DNA from: an uncultured Phascolarctobacterium sp. | GTDB lineage: Bacteria; Bacillota; Negativicutes; Acidaminococcales; Acidaminococcaceae | DNA length: 52,973 nucleotides | Assembly (NCBI RefSeq): GCF_900770955.1 | Contig: NZ_CAAGLX010000018.1 | Span: 1-52,973 of the forward strand | Direction: 5' to 3' | In this document: in pieces, positions 1 through 8,008 of the stretch | Numbering within the stretch: the first letter of the stretch is position 1 | Layout of the letters: each line of letters begins with the position of its first letter | Position numbers and translations under genes: made by a program | Notes under the pieces: model-generated | Seen by the model: the letters and a program-made list of their open reading frames with translations, nothing else | What the model was told of the DNA's origin: nothing | The model's database searches: none

Positions 1-183
1 ACCGACGTAACTGGCGTAACCGAACTGCCGGAAGGTGTAGAAATGGTAATGCCTGGCGATAACGTAACCATGGAAGTAGAACTGATCACCCCGATCGCTA
101 TCGAAAAAGGTCTGCGTTTCGCTATCCGTGAAGGCGGCCGTACCGTTGGCGCTGGCGTTGTTTCCGAAGTAGAAGAGAAATAA
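1..183 (+). CDS. tuf: Elongation factor Tu, C-terminal part (5' truncated by window edge)
   Basis: The last 60 codons of EF-Tu are visible, ending in TAA at 181-183. The frame reads through PGDNVTM, ITPIAIEKGLRFAIREGG and GRTVGAGVV, the classic end of domain III. EF-Tu carries aminoacyl-tRNA to the ribosomal A site as a GTP complex; the GTPase domain lies outside the window. Its position just before rpsJ is the standard str-S10 junction of Firmicutes. Codon use is strongly biased (ggt, ctg, cgt, gaa), as expected for a highly expressed gene. Confidence 0.97.
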   Translation, partial: TDVTGVTELPEGVEMVMPGDNVTMEVELITPIAIEKGLRFAIREGGRTVGAGVVSEVEEK

Positions 184-202
184 TTTTAGTTAGATCCCTG
201 GA

Positions 203-240
203 AGAATATGAGGGGGGTTAACCTCCCCTCTATTCTTATG
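203..240 (+). terminator. Hairpin after tuf, terminator or attenuator
   Basis: AGAATA (203-208) pairs with TATTCT (231-236) and GAGGGG (210-215) with CCCCTC (225-230), with a short inner GG/CC pair around a TTAA loop. The following tract is only weakly T-rich (TTATGTTTGTT), so termination may be partial and let some transcripts continue into the ribosomal genes. Confidence 0.6.
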
Positions 241-261
241 TTTGTTGGTATGGCCCTGCGA

Positions 262-317
262 TGATGTGAAAGGTTGCTTGCCTGTTAGACAGGGAGATTT
301 TCACGGAGTATGTCCGT
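262..317 (+). promoter_or_regulatory. Structured leader upstream of rpsJ
   Basis: Two nested stems and a third small stem lie in the rpsJ 5' region. GTGAAA (266-271) pairs with TTTCAC (299-304), enclosing CCTGT (281-285) paired with ACAGG (289-293). ACGGA (303-307) can pair with TCCGT (313-317), competing with the end of the outer stem. Ribosomal operons are often autoregulated through such leaders (L4 on S10 in gammaproteobacteria), but no named Firmicute S10 leader class is recognised here, so the regulatory role is inference. Confidence 0.4.
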
Positions 318-354
318 TCATAGAAACTGGGCGAATTTAGGAGGATATTTTTTA

Positions 355-666
355 ATGGCTAAGTCTCAAAAGATTAGAATACGCCTGAAAGCGTATGATC
401 ATAAAGCACTTGACCAAAGTGCTTCTAAGATTGTAGAAACTGCAAAACGTACCGGTGCACAAGTTTCCGGTCCGATTCCCCTTCCTACAGAAAAAAACAT
501 TTACACTATTCTGCGTTCTCCGCATGTTAACAAAGATTCCCGTGAGCAATTCGAAATGCGTACTCACAAACGTCTTGTAGACATTCTGGAACCCACCGGT
601 AAGACTGTTGATGCTCTGATGCGTCTTGACCTGCCCGCTGGCGTAGATATTGAAATTAAACTGTAA
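355..666 (+). CDS. rpsJ: 30S ribosomal protein S10
   Basis: S10 sits in the head of the 30S subunit and, as NusE with NusB, also acts in transcription antitermination. The product is 103 residues, the usual length, starting MAKSQKIRIRLKAYDHK and ending GVDIEIKL. The ATG at 355 is chosen because AGGAGG lies at 339-344; an in-frame ATG at 310 would add 15 non-conserved residues and has no Shine-Dalgarno. First gene of the ribosomal run; rplC follows after 15 nt. Confidence 0.98.
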   Translation: MAKSQKIRIRLKAYDHKALDQSASKIVETAKRTGAQVSGPIPLPTEKNIYTILRSPHVNKDSREQFEMRTHKRLVDILEPTGKTVDALMRLDLPAGVDIEIKL

Positions 667-681
667 GGAGGAGGTGCAATA

Positions 682-1323
682 ATGGCTAAAGGTATCTTAG
701 GCAAAAAACTGGGCATGACCCAAATTTTTGAAGCTGATGGCAGACTGATTCCTGTTACTGTTGTAGAAGCAGGCCCCTGCGTTGTACTTCAAAACAAAAC
801 CGAAGAAACAGACGGTTATAATGCTGTTCAACTTGGTTTTGGTGAAATTAAAGAAAAACATACCACCAAACCGATGAAAGGCCATTTTGACAAAGCTGGT
901 GTAGCACCGGTTAAATTTGTCAGAGAGCTGCGTCTGGCTGCTCCTTCCGAATATGCGGTAGGCGATAAAATCGCTGCTGATATTTTTGCTGCAGGCGAAC
1001 TGATTGACGCAAGCGGCGTTTCCCGCGGCAAAGGTTTTGCAGGCACTATTAAGCGCCACAATTTCTCTCGCGGACCTATGAAACATGGTTCTAAATCTCA
1101 CCGTGAGCCTGGTTCTATGGGCCCCATGCATTCCGGTCCTGGCGGCCGTGTAATCAAAGGCAAAAAACTGCCTGGCCGTATGGGTAATGCAAATGTAACT
1201 GTTCAACGTCTGACCGTTGTTAAGGTTGACGCAGAACGTAATCTTATTCTGGTTAAGGGTGCTATTCCTGGTGCTACCGGTTCTTACGTAGTACTGAAGG
1301 AAACCGTAAAACCTAACAAATAA
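682..1323 (+). CDS. rplC: 50S ribosomal protein L3
   Basis: L3 is an early assembly protein of the 50S subunit whose central extension reaches toward the peptidyl-transferase centre. At 213 residues it has family length. The signature GFAGTIKRHNFSRGPMKHGS (about residues 114-133), followed by SHREPGSMG, is the conserved extension. A strong AAGGAGGAGG precedes the ATG. It lies between rpsJ and rplD as in nearly all bacteria. Confidence 0.98.
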   Translation: MAKGILGKKLGMTQIFEADGRLIPVTVVEAGPCVVLQNKTEETDGYNAVQLGFGEIKEKHTTKPMKGHFDKAGVAPVKFVRELRLAAPSEYAVGDKIAADIFAAGELIDASGVSRGKGFAGTIKRHNFSRGPMKHGSKSHREPGSMGPMHSGPGGRVIKGKKLPGRMGNANVTVQRLTVVKVDAERNLILVKGAIPGATGSYVVLKETVKPNK

Positions 1324-1355
1324 TAAGATAAGCGAAAGAAAGGAGGATGCTTCTA

Positions 1356-1982
1356 ATGCCGAAGTTATCAGTATATGATCTTTCCGGTGCACAAACCGGT
1401 GAAATAGAATTAAATGATTCCGTATTTGGCGCTGAATTCAACGAAGCTGTAGTACATCAAGCAATCGTAATGCAGCTGGCTAACCAACGTCAAGGAACTT
1501 CCGCTACTAAAACCCGTGCTATGGTACGCGGTGGCGGTCGTAAACCCTGGAAACAAAAAGGTACTGGCCGCGCTCGTTGCGGTTCCAACCGTTCTCCCGT
1601 ATGGGTTGGCGGTGGTACCACTTTTGGTCCCCAACCCCGCAGCTATGCAAAGAAAATGCCTCGTAAAGCACGTCGCTTAGCTCTGTGCTGCGCACTGTCT
1701 GCTAAAGTAGCAGCTGGTGAACTGGTAGTTGTTGAAGGCCTGGCTTTTGACGCTCCGAAAACTAAACAAGTAGCTTCTCTGCTGAAAGCTTTTGAAGCTG
1801 TTGACACTAAAGCTCTGTTGATCACCGATGGTTCCAACGAAAACGTTGCTCTTTCCGCTCGTAACATGCCGAAAGTAACCACCATCACCAACATGGGTCT
1901 GAACTGCTTTGATATCCTGAACAGCAAAAAGGTATTCCTTGCTAAAGATGCTGTAGAAAAAATTGAGGAGGTGCTCGCATAA
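1356..1982 (+). CDS. rplD: 50S ribosomal protein L4
   Basis: L4 lines part of the polypeptide exit tunnel and in some bacteria represses its own operon. The conserved tunnel loop VRGGGRKPWKQKGTGRAR is present around residues 60-80, and the 208-residue length is normal. The ATG at 1356 (MPKLSVYDL) is preferred over an in-frame ATG at 1347 because AAAGGAGG sits at 1339-1346. The stop codon shares one base with the rplW start (TAATG), so the two are probably translationally coupled. Confidence 0.97.
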   Translation: MPKLSVYDLSGAQTGEIELNDSVFGAEFNEAVVHQAIVMQLANQRQGTSATKTRAMVRGGGRKPWKQKGTGRARCGSNRSPVWVGGGTTFGPQPRSYAKKMPRKARRLALCCALSAKVAAGELVVVEGLAFDAPKTKQVASLLKAFEAVDTKALLITDGSNENVALSARNMPKVTTITNMGLNCFDILNSKKVFLAKDAVEKIEEVLA

Positions 1983-2272
1983 TGGCTGCTAATCCTCGCG
2001 ATATACTGATTCGTCCCATCATCACTGAAAAGACTTCTCAGATGATGCAGGAGAACAAATACACCTTCCAGGTTCCCCTGGATGCTAACAAAGTAGAGAT
2101 TCGCCAAGCTGTAGAGGCGATTTTCAAAGTTAAAGTATTGAATGTAAATACCATCCGCGTACTGGGCAAAACCAAACGCATGGGTAAATATGTTGGCAAA
2201 CGTTCCGATTATAAGAAAGCTATCGTGAAGCTTGCTGAAGGCAATACGATTCCCCTTTTCGAAGGAATGTAA
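1982..2272 (+). CDS. rplW: 50S ribosomal protein L23
   Basis: L23 stands at the exit-tunnel mouth and is the docking site for trigger factor and SRP. The 96-residue product has the N-terminal PIITEKTSQMM motif and the C-terminal GKTKRMGKYVGKRSDYKKA RNA-binding loop typical of the family. Its ATG overlaps the rplD stop by one base, and the SD (GAGGAGGTG) lies inside the end of rplD. Confidence 0.97.
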   Translation: MAANPRDILIRPIITEKTSQMMQENKYTFQVPLDANKVEIRQAVEAIFKVKVLNVNTIRVLGKTKRMGKYVGKRSDYKKAIVKLAEGNTIPLFEGM

Positions 2273-2295
2273 TTAACGTATAGGAGGTAAATTAA

Positions 2296-3126
2296 ATGGC
2301 TATTAAAAGCTTTAATCCGTATTCTCCTTCCAGACGCTTTATTACTGTGTCTGCCTTCGAAGAGATTACGACTGACAAGCCTTACCGCCCGCTTGTTGAA
2401 AAACTTGGTCAACATGCAGGCCGTAATAATACCGGTAAAATGACTGTACGTCATCAAGGCGGCGGTCATAAAAGACAATATCGTATCATTGATTTCAAAC
2501 GCACCAAAGACGGCATTCCGGCTAAGGTTGCTACTATTGAATACGATCCTAACCGTAACGCTCGCATCGCTCTGATCAACTACGTTGACGGCGAAAAACG
2601 TTACATCATCGCTCCGCTTGATTTGAAAGTTGGCGATATCGTAGTAAGCGGTCCTGACGCAGATATCAAAACCGGTAACTGCCTGCCGCTGAAAAACATT
2701 CCGCTTGGTACTACCGTACACAACGTGGAAATGAAAATTGGTAAAGGCGGCCAAATGGCTCGCAGTGCTGGTACCAGCGCTCAGCTGATGGCTAAAGAGG
2801 GCGACTACGCTCTGCTCCGTCTTCCTTCTGGCGAAATCCGTAAAGTACATATCAACTGCCGTGCAACCATCGGTCAAGTTGGTAACATTGATGCTGAAAA
2901 CATCTGCATCGGTAAAGCTGGCCGCAGCCGTTGGCTGGGTATCCGTCCTGCTAACCGCGGCGTTGTTATGAATCCTAACGACCATCCGCATGGTGGTGGT
3001 GAAGGTCACTCCCCAGTTGGTCGTAAACGTCCTGTTACTCCTTGGGGTAAATGTGCATTCGGTACTCGTACTCGCAGAGAGAAGAAAGCTTCTACTAAGT
3101 TGATTCTGAAACGTAGAACCAAATAA
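2296..3126 (+). CDS. rplB: 50S ribosomal protein L2
   Basis: L2 is needed for subunit joining and peptidyl-transferase activity. The 276-residue product carries GRNNTGKMTVRHQGGGHKR near residues 43-61 and the C-terminal MNPNDHPHGGGEGHSPVG loop with the conserved histidines next to the peptidyl-transferase centre. Length is exactly that of Bacillus/Clostridium L2. AGGAGG precedes the ATG by 8 nt. Confidence 0.98.
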   Translation: MAIKSFNPYSPSRRFITVSAFEEITTDKPYRPLVEKLGQHAGRNNTGKMTVRHQGGGHKRQYRIIDFKRTKDGIPAKVATIEYDPNRNARIALINYVDGEKRYIIAPLDLKVGDIVVSGPDADIKTGNCLPLKNIPLGTTVHNVEMKIGKGGQMARSAGTSAQLMAKEGDYALLRLPSGEIRKVHINCRATIGQVGNIDAENICIGKAGRSRWLGIRPANRGVVMNPNDHPHGGGEGHSPVGRKRPVTPWGKCAFGTRTRREKKASTKLILKRRTK

Positions 3127-3157
3127 TATAACAGGATAAGGAAAGGAGGCTAACCTA

Positions 3158-3433
3158 GTGTCCAGATCAGTTAAAAAAGGACCTTTTGTCCATGCAAGTC
3201 TTTTGAAAAAGATTGACGTGCTTAATGCCGCTAATGATAAAAAAGTTGTTAAGACCTGGTCTCGCAGCTCTACTATTATTCCGTCTTTCGTTGGTCACAC
3301 CATTGCGGTTCATGACGGACGCAAACATGTTCCGGTATTCATTACCGAGGATATGGTAGGCCACAAATTAGGAGAATTCGCTCCTACTCGTACTTACAAA
3401 GGTCACGCAGATAAGAGCACCGGCTTAAAATAA
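3158..3433 (+). CDS. rpsS: 30S ribosomal protein S19
   Basis: S19 forms a complex with S13 in the 30S head and contributes to bridges with the 50S subunit. The 91-residue product begins with SRSVKKGPFV and contains HDGRKHVPVFITEDMVGHKL, both diagnostic. Translation starts at GTG 3158 after GAAAGGAGG. Located between rplB and rplV as in the standard S10 operon. Confidence 0.98.
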   Translation: MSRSVKKGPFVHASLLKKIDVLNAANDKKVVKTWSRSSTIIPSFVGHTIAVHDGRKHVPVFITEDMVGHKLGEFAPTRTYKGHADKSTGLK

Positions 3434-3453
3434 GGGGAAAGGGGGACCAAACA

Positions 3454-3786
3454 ATGGAAGCAAAGGCAATTGCAAAATATATCCGTATTGCGCCGCGCAA
3501 ACTGCGCATCGTAATCAACCTCATCCGCGGCAAATCCGTTGGTGAAGCATTCGCGATCCTCAAATATACCCCGAAGGTTGGTTCTGAGGTAATCGAGAAA
3601 GTTCTGCGCAGTGCAGTAGCAAACGCAGAGCACAATTTTGACATGAACGTGGATAACCTGATCGTATCCTACTGTGCAGTAGATCAAGGTCCGACCATGA
3701 AACGTATTCATCCTCGTTCCCGTGGACAGGCTTTCAAAATTCTGAAACGTTCTAGCCACGTAACTGTAGCAGTTAAAGAAAAATAA
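3454..3786 (+). CDS. rplV: 50S ribosomal protein L22
   Basis: L22 contacts all 23S rRNA domains and its beta-hairpin narrows the exit tunnel. The 110-residue product shows YIRIAPRKLRIVINLIRGK at the N-terminus and, near the C-terminus, the hairpin region GPTMKRIHPRSRGQAFKI. Length and position (after rpsS, before rpsC) are standard. The SD is AAAGGGGG. Confidence 0.97.
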   Translation: MEAKAIAKYIRIAPRKLRIVINLIRGKSVGEAFAILKYTPKVGSEVIEKVLRSAVANAEHNFDMNVDNLIVSYCAVDQGPTMKRIHPRSRGQAFKILKRSSHVTVAVKEK

Positions 3787-3813
3787 TATCCCGTCAGAAG
3801 GAGGGAAAAGATA

Positions 3814-4482
3814 GTGGGTCAAAAAGTTAATCCGCATGGTCTCCGTGTTGGCGTTATCAAAGGCTGGGATTCCAAATGGTACGCTGGCAAAGACTATGAG
3901 AAATTCTTGTTAGAAGACATTAAAATCCGTGAGTTCATCAAAGAAAAACTGTTCCTGTCCGGTATCTCTAAAGTAGAAATCGAACGCGCATCTAATAAAG
4001 CCCGCATTTCCATCCATACTGCAAAACCTGGTATGGTAATCGGTCGTCAAGGCAGCAACATCGAACTGCTGAAATCCGACCTGAAGAAAATGACTGAGAG
4101 CGCTATCGAAATCAACATCGTAGAAGTTAAAACCCCGGATATGGACGCAACCTTGGTTGCAGAGAACATTGCAGCACAGCTGGAACGCCGTATCGCTTTC
4201 CGTCGTGCTATGAAACAATGCGTTGGCCGTACTATGCGTATGGGTGCTAAAGGTATCAAAATTACCTGCGGCGGTCGTCTCGGCGGTGCTGAAATTGCAC
4301 GCAGCGAATCCTATCGTGAAGGCAGCATTCCTCTGCACACCCTGCGTGCTGACATTGATTATGGCACTGCAGAAGCACATACCACTTATGGCCGTATCGG
4401 CATTAAGGTATGGATCTACAAAGGTGAAGTTCTTCCTGAAAGCAAAGAAGCAGCTAAAGTTGCTCCGGCAAAGGAGGCATAA
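3814..4482 (+). CDS. rpsC: 30S ribosomal protein S3
   Basis: S3 lines the mRNA entry channel and takes part in the ribosomal helicase. The 222-residue product starts MGQKVNPHGLRVGVI from GTG 3814 and has a type II KH domain with the IGRQGSN loop at about residues 73-79. The C-terminal extension is rich in Ala, Lys and Glu (AAKVAPAKEA). A strong GAAGGAGGG precedes the start. Confidence 0.98.
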   Translation: MGQKVNPHGLRVGVIKGWDSKWYAGKDYEKFLLEDIKIREFIKEKLFLSGISKVEIERASNKARISIHTAKPGMVIGRQGSNIELLKSDLKKMTESAIEINIVEVKTPDMDATLVAENIAAQLERRIAFRRAMKQCVGRTMRMGAKGIKITCGGRLGGAEIARSESYREGSIPLHTLRADIDYGTAEAHTTYGRIGIKVWIYKGEVLPESKEAAKVAPAKEA

Positions 4483-4488
4483 GCAGAC

Positions 4489-4941
4489 ATGTTATTACCG
4501 AAGAGAGTTAAACATCGTAAACAACATAGAGGTCGTATGACTGGCCGTGCTATGCGCGGTAACAGAATCGCTCATGGCGATTTCGGTCTGGTAGCTTTGG
4601 AGCCCGCTTGGGTTACCAACCGTCAGATTGAAGCAGCCCGTATCGCAATGACACGTTATATCAAACGTGGCGGTCAAGTTTGGATTCAAATTTTCCCGGA
4701 TAAACCGATTACTGCAAAACCTGCTGAAACTCGTATGGGTTCTGGTAAAGGTTCTCCGGAGTACTGGGTAGCAGTAGTTAAACCTGGTCGCGTACTGTTC
4801 GAAATGAACGGCGTTAGCGAAGAAGTTGCTAAAGAAGCAATGCGTCTTGCTAGCCACAAATTGCCTATCAAATGCAAATTTGTAACTCGCGCTCAACAGG
4901 AAGCTGAAGCTGCCGCACAAGAAAAGGGTGGTGAAGCTTAA
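4489..4941 (+). CDS. rplP: 50S ribosomal protein L16
   Basis: L16 helps position tRNA at the A site and organises the peptidyl-transferase region. The N-terminal LLPKRVKHRKQHRGRMTG and the central GSGKGSPEYWVAVVKPGR are hallmark sequences. At 150 residues it is slightly longer than the usual 137-145 because of an Ala/Glu-rich tail. The SD lies inside the end of rpsC, and the stop TAA overlaps the rpmC ATG by one base. Confidence 0.97.
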   Translation: MLLPKRVKHRKQHRGRMTGRAMRGNRIAHGDFGLVALEPAWVTNRQIEAARIAMTRYIKRGGQVWIQIFPDKPITAKPAETRMGSGKGSPEYWVAVVKPGRVLFEMNGVSEEVAKEAMRLASHKLPIKCKFVTRAQQEAEAAAQEKGGEA

Positions 4942-5135
4942 TGAAAACAACAGAAATTCGTGAATTGTCTGCTGCTGAGTTAGACACCAAGTTGGCAGAT
5001 TTGAAAGAGGAACTCTTCAATCTGCGTTTTCAAATGGCAACCGGTCAATGTGAAAATCCGATGAAAATTCGTGACGTTAAGAAATCCATTGCCCGTATCA
5101 AAACAATCCAGCGTGAACGTGAGCTCAAGGCTTAA
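4941..5135 (+). CDS. rpmC: 50S ribosomal protein L29
   Basis: L29 is a small helical-hairpin protein at the tunnel exit next to L23. The 64-residue product has the typical LKEELFNLRFQMATGQ helix and ends with KKSIARIKTIQRERELKA. It starts at ATG 4941, overlapping the rplP stop by one base, with the SD (AAAGGGTGG) inside rplP, which suggests translational coupling. Confidence 0.96.
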   Translation: MKTTEIRELSAAELDTKLADLKEELFNLRFQMATGQCENPMKIRDVKKSIARIKTIQRERELKA

Positions 5136-5167
5136 CTGTTTTGAAGTATAACAAGGAGGAAACAGTC

Positions 5168-5428
5168 GTGACCGAAGAAAGAAACGCACGTGTTACCCGT
5201 ATTGGTAAAGTTGTCAGCGATAAAATGCAGAAAACTGTCGTAGTTGCAGTAGAACGTTTCGTTCAGCATCCGCTGTACAAAAAAGGCGTACAACATACTA
5301 TTAAATTTAAAGCTCATGATGAAAATAACGAAGCACATGTTGGCGACGTAGTTGAAATTATGCAAACTCGTCCGCTGTCTAAAGATAAATGCTGGCGCGT
5401 TATTGAAATCTTAGAGCGTGCTAAATAA
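5168..5428 (+). CDS. rpsQ: 30S ribosomal protein S17
   Basis: S17 is a primary 16S rRNA-binding protein with an OB fold. The 86-residue product contains RIGKVVSDKMQKTVVVAVER and the C-terminal VGDVVEIMQTRPLSKDKCWR. The GTG at 5168 is chosen because AAGGAGG is at 5153-5159; a TTG at 5141 in the same frame lies upstream of that SD and would add nine unconserved residues. Located between rpmC and rplN. Confidence 0.97.
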   Translation: MTEERNARVTRIGKVVSDKMQKTVVVAVERFVQHPLYKKGVQHTIKFKAHDENNEAHVGDVVEIMQTRPLSKDKCWRVIEILERAK

Positions 5429-5466
5429 TTTTGCCGAAGAGTTAGTCCGGCAAGGGAGGGAAATCC

Positions 5467-5835
5467 ATGATACAACAACAAACTATCCTTAATGTTGGTG
5501 ACAACACTGGCGCTAAGAAGGTTATGTGTATCCGTGTATTAGGCGGTTCTTACCGTAAATATGCTAATATCGGTGACGTTATCGTATGTGCTGTTAAAGA
5601 TGCATCACCCGGTGGCGTTGTAAAAAAAGGCGACGTAGTTAAAGCAGTTGTTGTTCGTTCCGTTAAAGGTGTTCGCCGTGCAGACGGTTCCTACATCCGT
5701 TTTGATGAGAACGCAGCAGTTGTAATTAAAGACGACAAGAGCCCGCGCGGCACTCGTATTTTTGGGCCTGTTGCCCGCGAACTTCGCGAAAAAGACTTCA
5801 TGAAAATCATTTCTCTGGCACCGGAAGTGCTGTAA
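5467..5835 (+). CDS. rplN: 50S ribosomal protein L14
   Basis: L14 lies at the subunit interface, binds L19 and is a docking site for the silencing factor RsfS. The sequence MIQQQTILNVGDNTGAKKVM and the later GSYIRFDENAAVVI and RGTRIFGPVARELR are strongly conserved. Length is the invariant 122 residues. The SD is AAGGGAGGG. Confidence 0.98.
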   Translation: MIQQQTILNVGDNTGAKKVMCIRVLGGSYRKYANIGDVIVCAVKDASPGGVVKKGDVVKAVVVRSVKGVRRADGSYIRFDENAAVVIKDDKSPRGTRIFGPVARELREKDFMKIISLAPEVL

Positions 5836-5872
5836 GAAATTAGATAACGCACTGTAAGGAGGTGTTCTTGAC

Positions 5873-6202
5873 ATGGCAAATGCTGTAAAGCTGCATGTTA
5901 AAAAAGGCGATACCGTTCTTGTACTGTCCGGTAAGGATAAAGGCAAGCAAGGTAAGATCGTTGAAGCTCTGCCTAAGAAAGCCAAAGTGGTTGTTGAAGG
6001 CGTGAATAAAGTAAAACGTCATACCAAACCGTCTCAGGCAAATCCTCAAGGCGGCATCATTACTAAAGAAGCTCCGCTCGCTTCTTCCAAAGTAATGCTG
6101 GTATGCCCGGTTTGCAAACAAGCTACCCGTATTAAAAAGACCGAAGTTGCCGGTGCTTTCGTAAGAACCTGCAAAAAATGCGGTGAAGTAATCGATAAAT
6201 AA
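5873..6202 (+). CDS. rplX: 50S ribosomal protein L24, with a four-cysteine ribbon
   Basis: L24 initiates 50S assembly. The KOW motif VKKGDTVLVLSGKDKGKQGK is at residues 9-28, followed by VNKVKRHTKPSQANPQGGI. The 109-residue length is usual. The C-terminal half has CPVC and CKKC pairs, which could bind zinc; many homologues, including that of Bacillus subtilis as I recall it, lack these cysteines. Confidence 0.97.
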   Translation: MANAVKLHVKKGDTVLVLSGKDKGKQGKIVEALPKKAKVVVEGVNKVKRHTKPSQANPQGGIITKEAPLASSKVMLVCPVCKQATRIKKTEVAGAFVRTCKKCGEVIDK

Positions 6203-6229
6203 TTTTCCGGGAAAGGAGGAAATAACTGA

Positions 6230-6775
6230 ATGGCAAAGACCAGATTGCAAGAAAAATATTTGTCTGAAGTAGCTAAGGCTATGCATGACAAATTCCAATA
6301 TAAAAACGTAATGGAAATCCCTAAAATTGAGAAAGTTGTAATCAACATGGGTGTTGGCGAGGCTGTAGGCAACAGCAAAGCTCTGGAAAGCGCAGTTGCT
6401 GATATGACTCAGATTGCAGGTCAAAAACCTGTTATCACCAAAGCTAAGAAATCCATCGCAGCTTTCAAAGTACGTCAAGGCATGCCTCTGGGTGCTAAAG
6501 TAACCCTGCGTGGCGACCGTATGTACTATTTCCTTGATAAACTGATGAATCTCGCTCTTCCGCGCGTACGTGACTTCCGTGGCGTAAATGCTTCCGCATT
6601 TGACGGCCGTGGCAACTACGCACTGGGTCTGAAAGAACAATTGATTTTCCCGGAAATCGAATATGATAAGATCGATAAAGTTCGTGGCATGGATATCATC
6701 ATTGTGACTACCGCTAAGACAGACGAGGAAGCTAGAGAGCTGCTCAAACTCCTCGGAATGCCGTTCGGCGCATAA
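6230..6775 (+). CDS. rplE: 50S ribosomal protein L5
   Basis: L5 binds 5S rRNA and contacts the P-site tRNA and the 30S head. The 181-residue product has family length and carries EIPKIEKVVINMGVGEA, GQKPVITKAKKSIAAFK and the C-terminal FPEIEYDKIDKVRGMDIIIV. It follows rplX after 27 nt behind GGGAAAGGAGG. Confidence 0.98.
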   Translation: MAKTRLQEKYLSEVAKAMHDKFQYKNVMEIPKIEKVVINMGVGEAVGNSKALESAVADMTQIAGQKPVITKAKKSIAAFKVRQGMPLGAKVTLRGDRMYYFLDKLMNLALPRVRDFRGVNASAFDGRGNYALGLKEQLIFPEIEYDKIDKVRGMDIIIVTTAKTDEEARELLKLLGMPFGA

Positions 6776-6791
6776 GTGAGGAGGGAACACA

Positions 6792-6977
6792 TTGGCTAAA
6801 AAAGCCCTGATCGAAAAATGGAAAGGCGAACCGAAATTCGAAGTTCGTCATTATAACCGCTGCAAAGTTTGCGGCAGACCTCATGGCTATATGCGTAAAT
6901 TTGGCCTCTGCCGTATCTGCTTCCGTGAATATGCTTATAAAGGAGCTATTCCGGGCGTAACCAAAGCAAGCTGGTAA
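6792..6977 (+). CDS. rpsN: 30S ribosomal protein S14, zinc-binding type
   Basis: S14 completes the 30S head. The 61-residue size and the two cysteine pairs (CKVCG and CRICF) define the short zinc-binding form, as opposed to the ~100-residue zinc-free form many bacteria switch to under zinc limitation. Translation starts at TTG 6792 after GTGAGGAGGG; no ATG is available. The end, GAIPGVTKASW, is diagnostic. Confidence 0.97.
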   Translation: MAKKALIEKWKGEPKFEVRHYNRCKVCGRPHGYMRKFGLCRICFREYAYKGAIPGVTKASW

Positions 6978-7008
6978 GACAGACAACAAGGAAGGAGGGT
7001 ATTTAAGT

Positions 7009-7407
7009 ATGGTAATGACTGACCCGATTGCTGATATGCTTACCCGTATTCGTAACGCAAATTCAGTTCATCATGATAAAGTTGAAATCCCCGGCAGCAA
7101 GATTAAGCTGGCTATTGCTGAAATCCTGAAAGCCGAAGGTTTCATTAAAGATTTCGAAGTTATTGCTGACAGCAAACAAAATGTTATCCGCGTCAGCCTG
7201 AAATACGGTGCTAATAAAGAGAAGGTTATCTCCGGTATTAAACGTATTTCCAAACCTGGTCTGAGAGTTTACTCTCAAAAAGACCAACTGCCTAGAGTCC
7301 TCGGAGGTCTGGGTATTGCATTAATTTCTACTTCCCAAGGCTTGATGACCGACAAAGCTGCTCGTAAAGCAGGCTTGGGCGGCGAAGTTCTTGCATACGT
7401 ATGGTAA
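7009..7407 (+). CDS. rpsH: 30S ribosomal protein S8
   Basis: S8 is a primary 16S rRNA binder and in E. coli represses the spc operon. The start TDPIADMLTRIRNA and the end VLGGLGIALISTSQGLMTDK followed by GLGGEVLAYVW are conserved; 132 residues is standard. ATG 7009 lies 10 nt after AAGGAGGG; a second in-frame ATG two codons on (7015) is farther from the SD. Confidence 0.97.
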   Translation: MVMTDPIADMLTRIRNANSVHHDKVEIPGSKIKLAIAEILKAEGFIKDFEVIADSKQNVIRVSLKYGANKEKVISGIKRISKPGLRVYSQKDQLPRVLGGLGIALISTSQGLMTDKAARKAGLGGEVLAYVW

Positions 7408-7434
7408 TACTAAAAAGATAGGAGGTGCTCGTAC

Positions 7435-7983
7435 GTGTCTAGAATTGGTAAGATGCCAATTACTGTTCCCGCTGGTGTAACAGTTACTATTGAAGATAAT
7501 CACGTGACCGTTAAAGGTCCTAAAGGCGAATTAGCTCGCCAAATCAATAAAAACATGAAGCTGACCATGGACAATGGTGTAATCACCGTTGAACGTCCGG
7601 ACGATGAAAAAGAAAGCCGTTCTCTGCATGGTCTGTCCCGCACCCTGATCAACAACATGATCATCGGTGTAACCCAAGGCTTCAGCAAAACTCTGGAAAT
7701 TAATGGTGTTGGTTACCGTGCTGCTAAGCAAGGCCAAAACATTAACTTCACTCTGGGTTTCTCTCACCCGGTTGTAAAAGAGCCGCCTGCAGGTATTACT
7801 TTTGAAGTTCCCGCTCCGAACAAGATCGTTGTTAGCGGTGCTGATAAAGAAGTTGTAGGTGCAGTTGCTGCAGATATCCGTACTTTGCGTCCGCCTGAAC
7901 CTTACAAAGGTAAAGGTATCCGTTACGAAGGCGAACATGTTCGTCGTAAGATTGGTAAAGCCGGCGCTAAAGGCAAGAAATAA
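7435..7983 (+). CDS. rplF: 50S ribosomal protein L6
   Basis: L6 lies near the factor-binding site of the 50S subunit. The 182-residue product consists of two homologous domains. SRIGKMPITVPAGV opens it, and the conserved RPPEPYKGKGIRYEGEHVRR is near the C-terminus. It starts at GTG 7435 behind AGGAGGTG. Length is normal. Confidence 0.98.
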   Translation: MSRIGKMPITVPAGVTVTIEDNHVTVKGPKGELARQINKNMKLTMDNGVITVERPDDEKESRSLHGLSRTLINNMIIGVTQGFSKTLEINGVGYRAAKQGQNINFTLGFSHPVVKEPPAGITFEVPAPNKIVVSGADKEVVGAVAADIRTLRPPEPYKGKGIRYEGEHVRRKIGKAGAKGKK

Positions 7984-8008
7984 TTTCTAAAAGAAGGGAG
8001 TGAAACTC

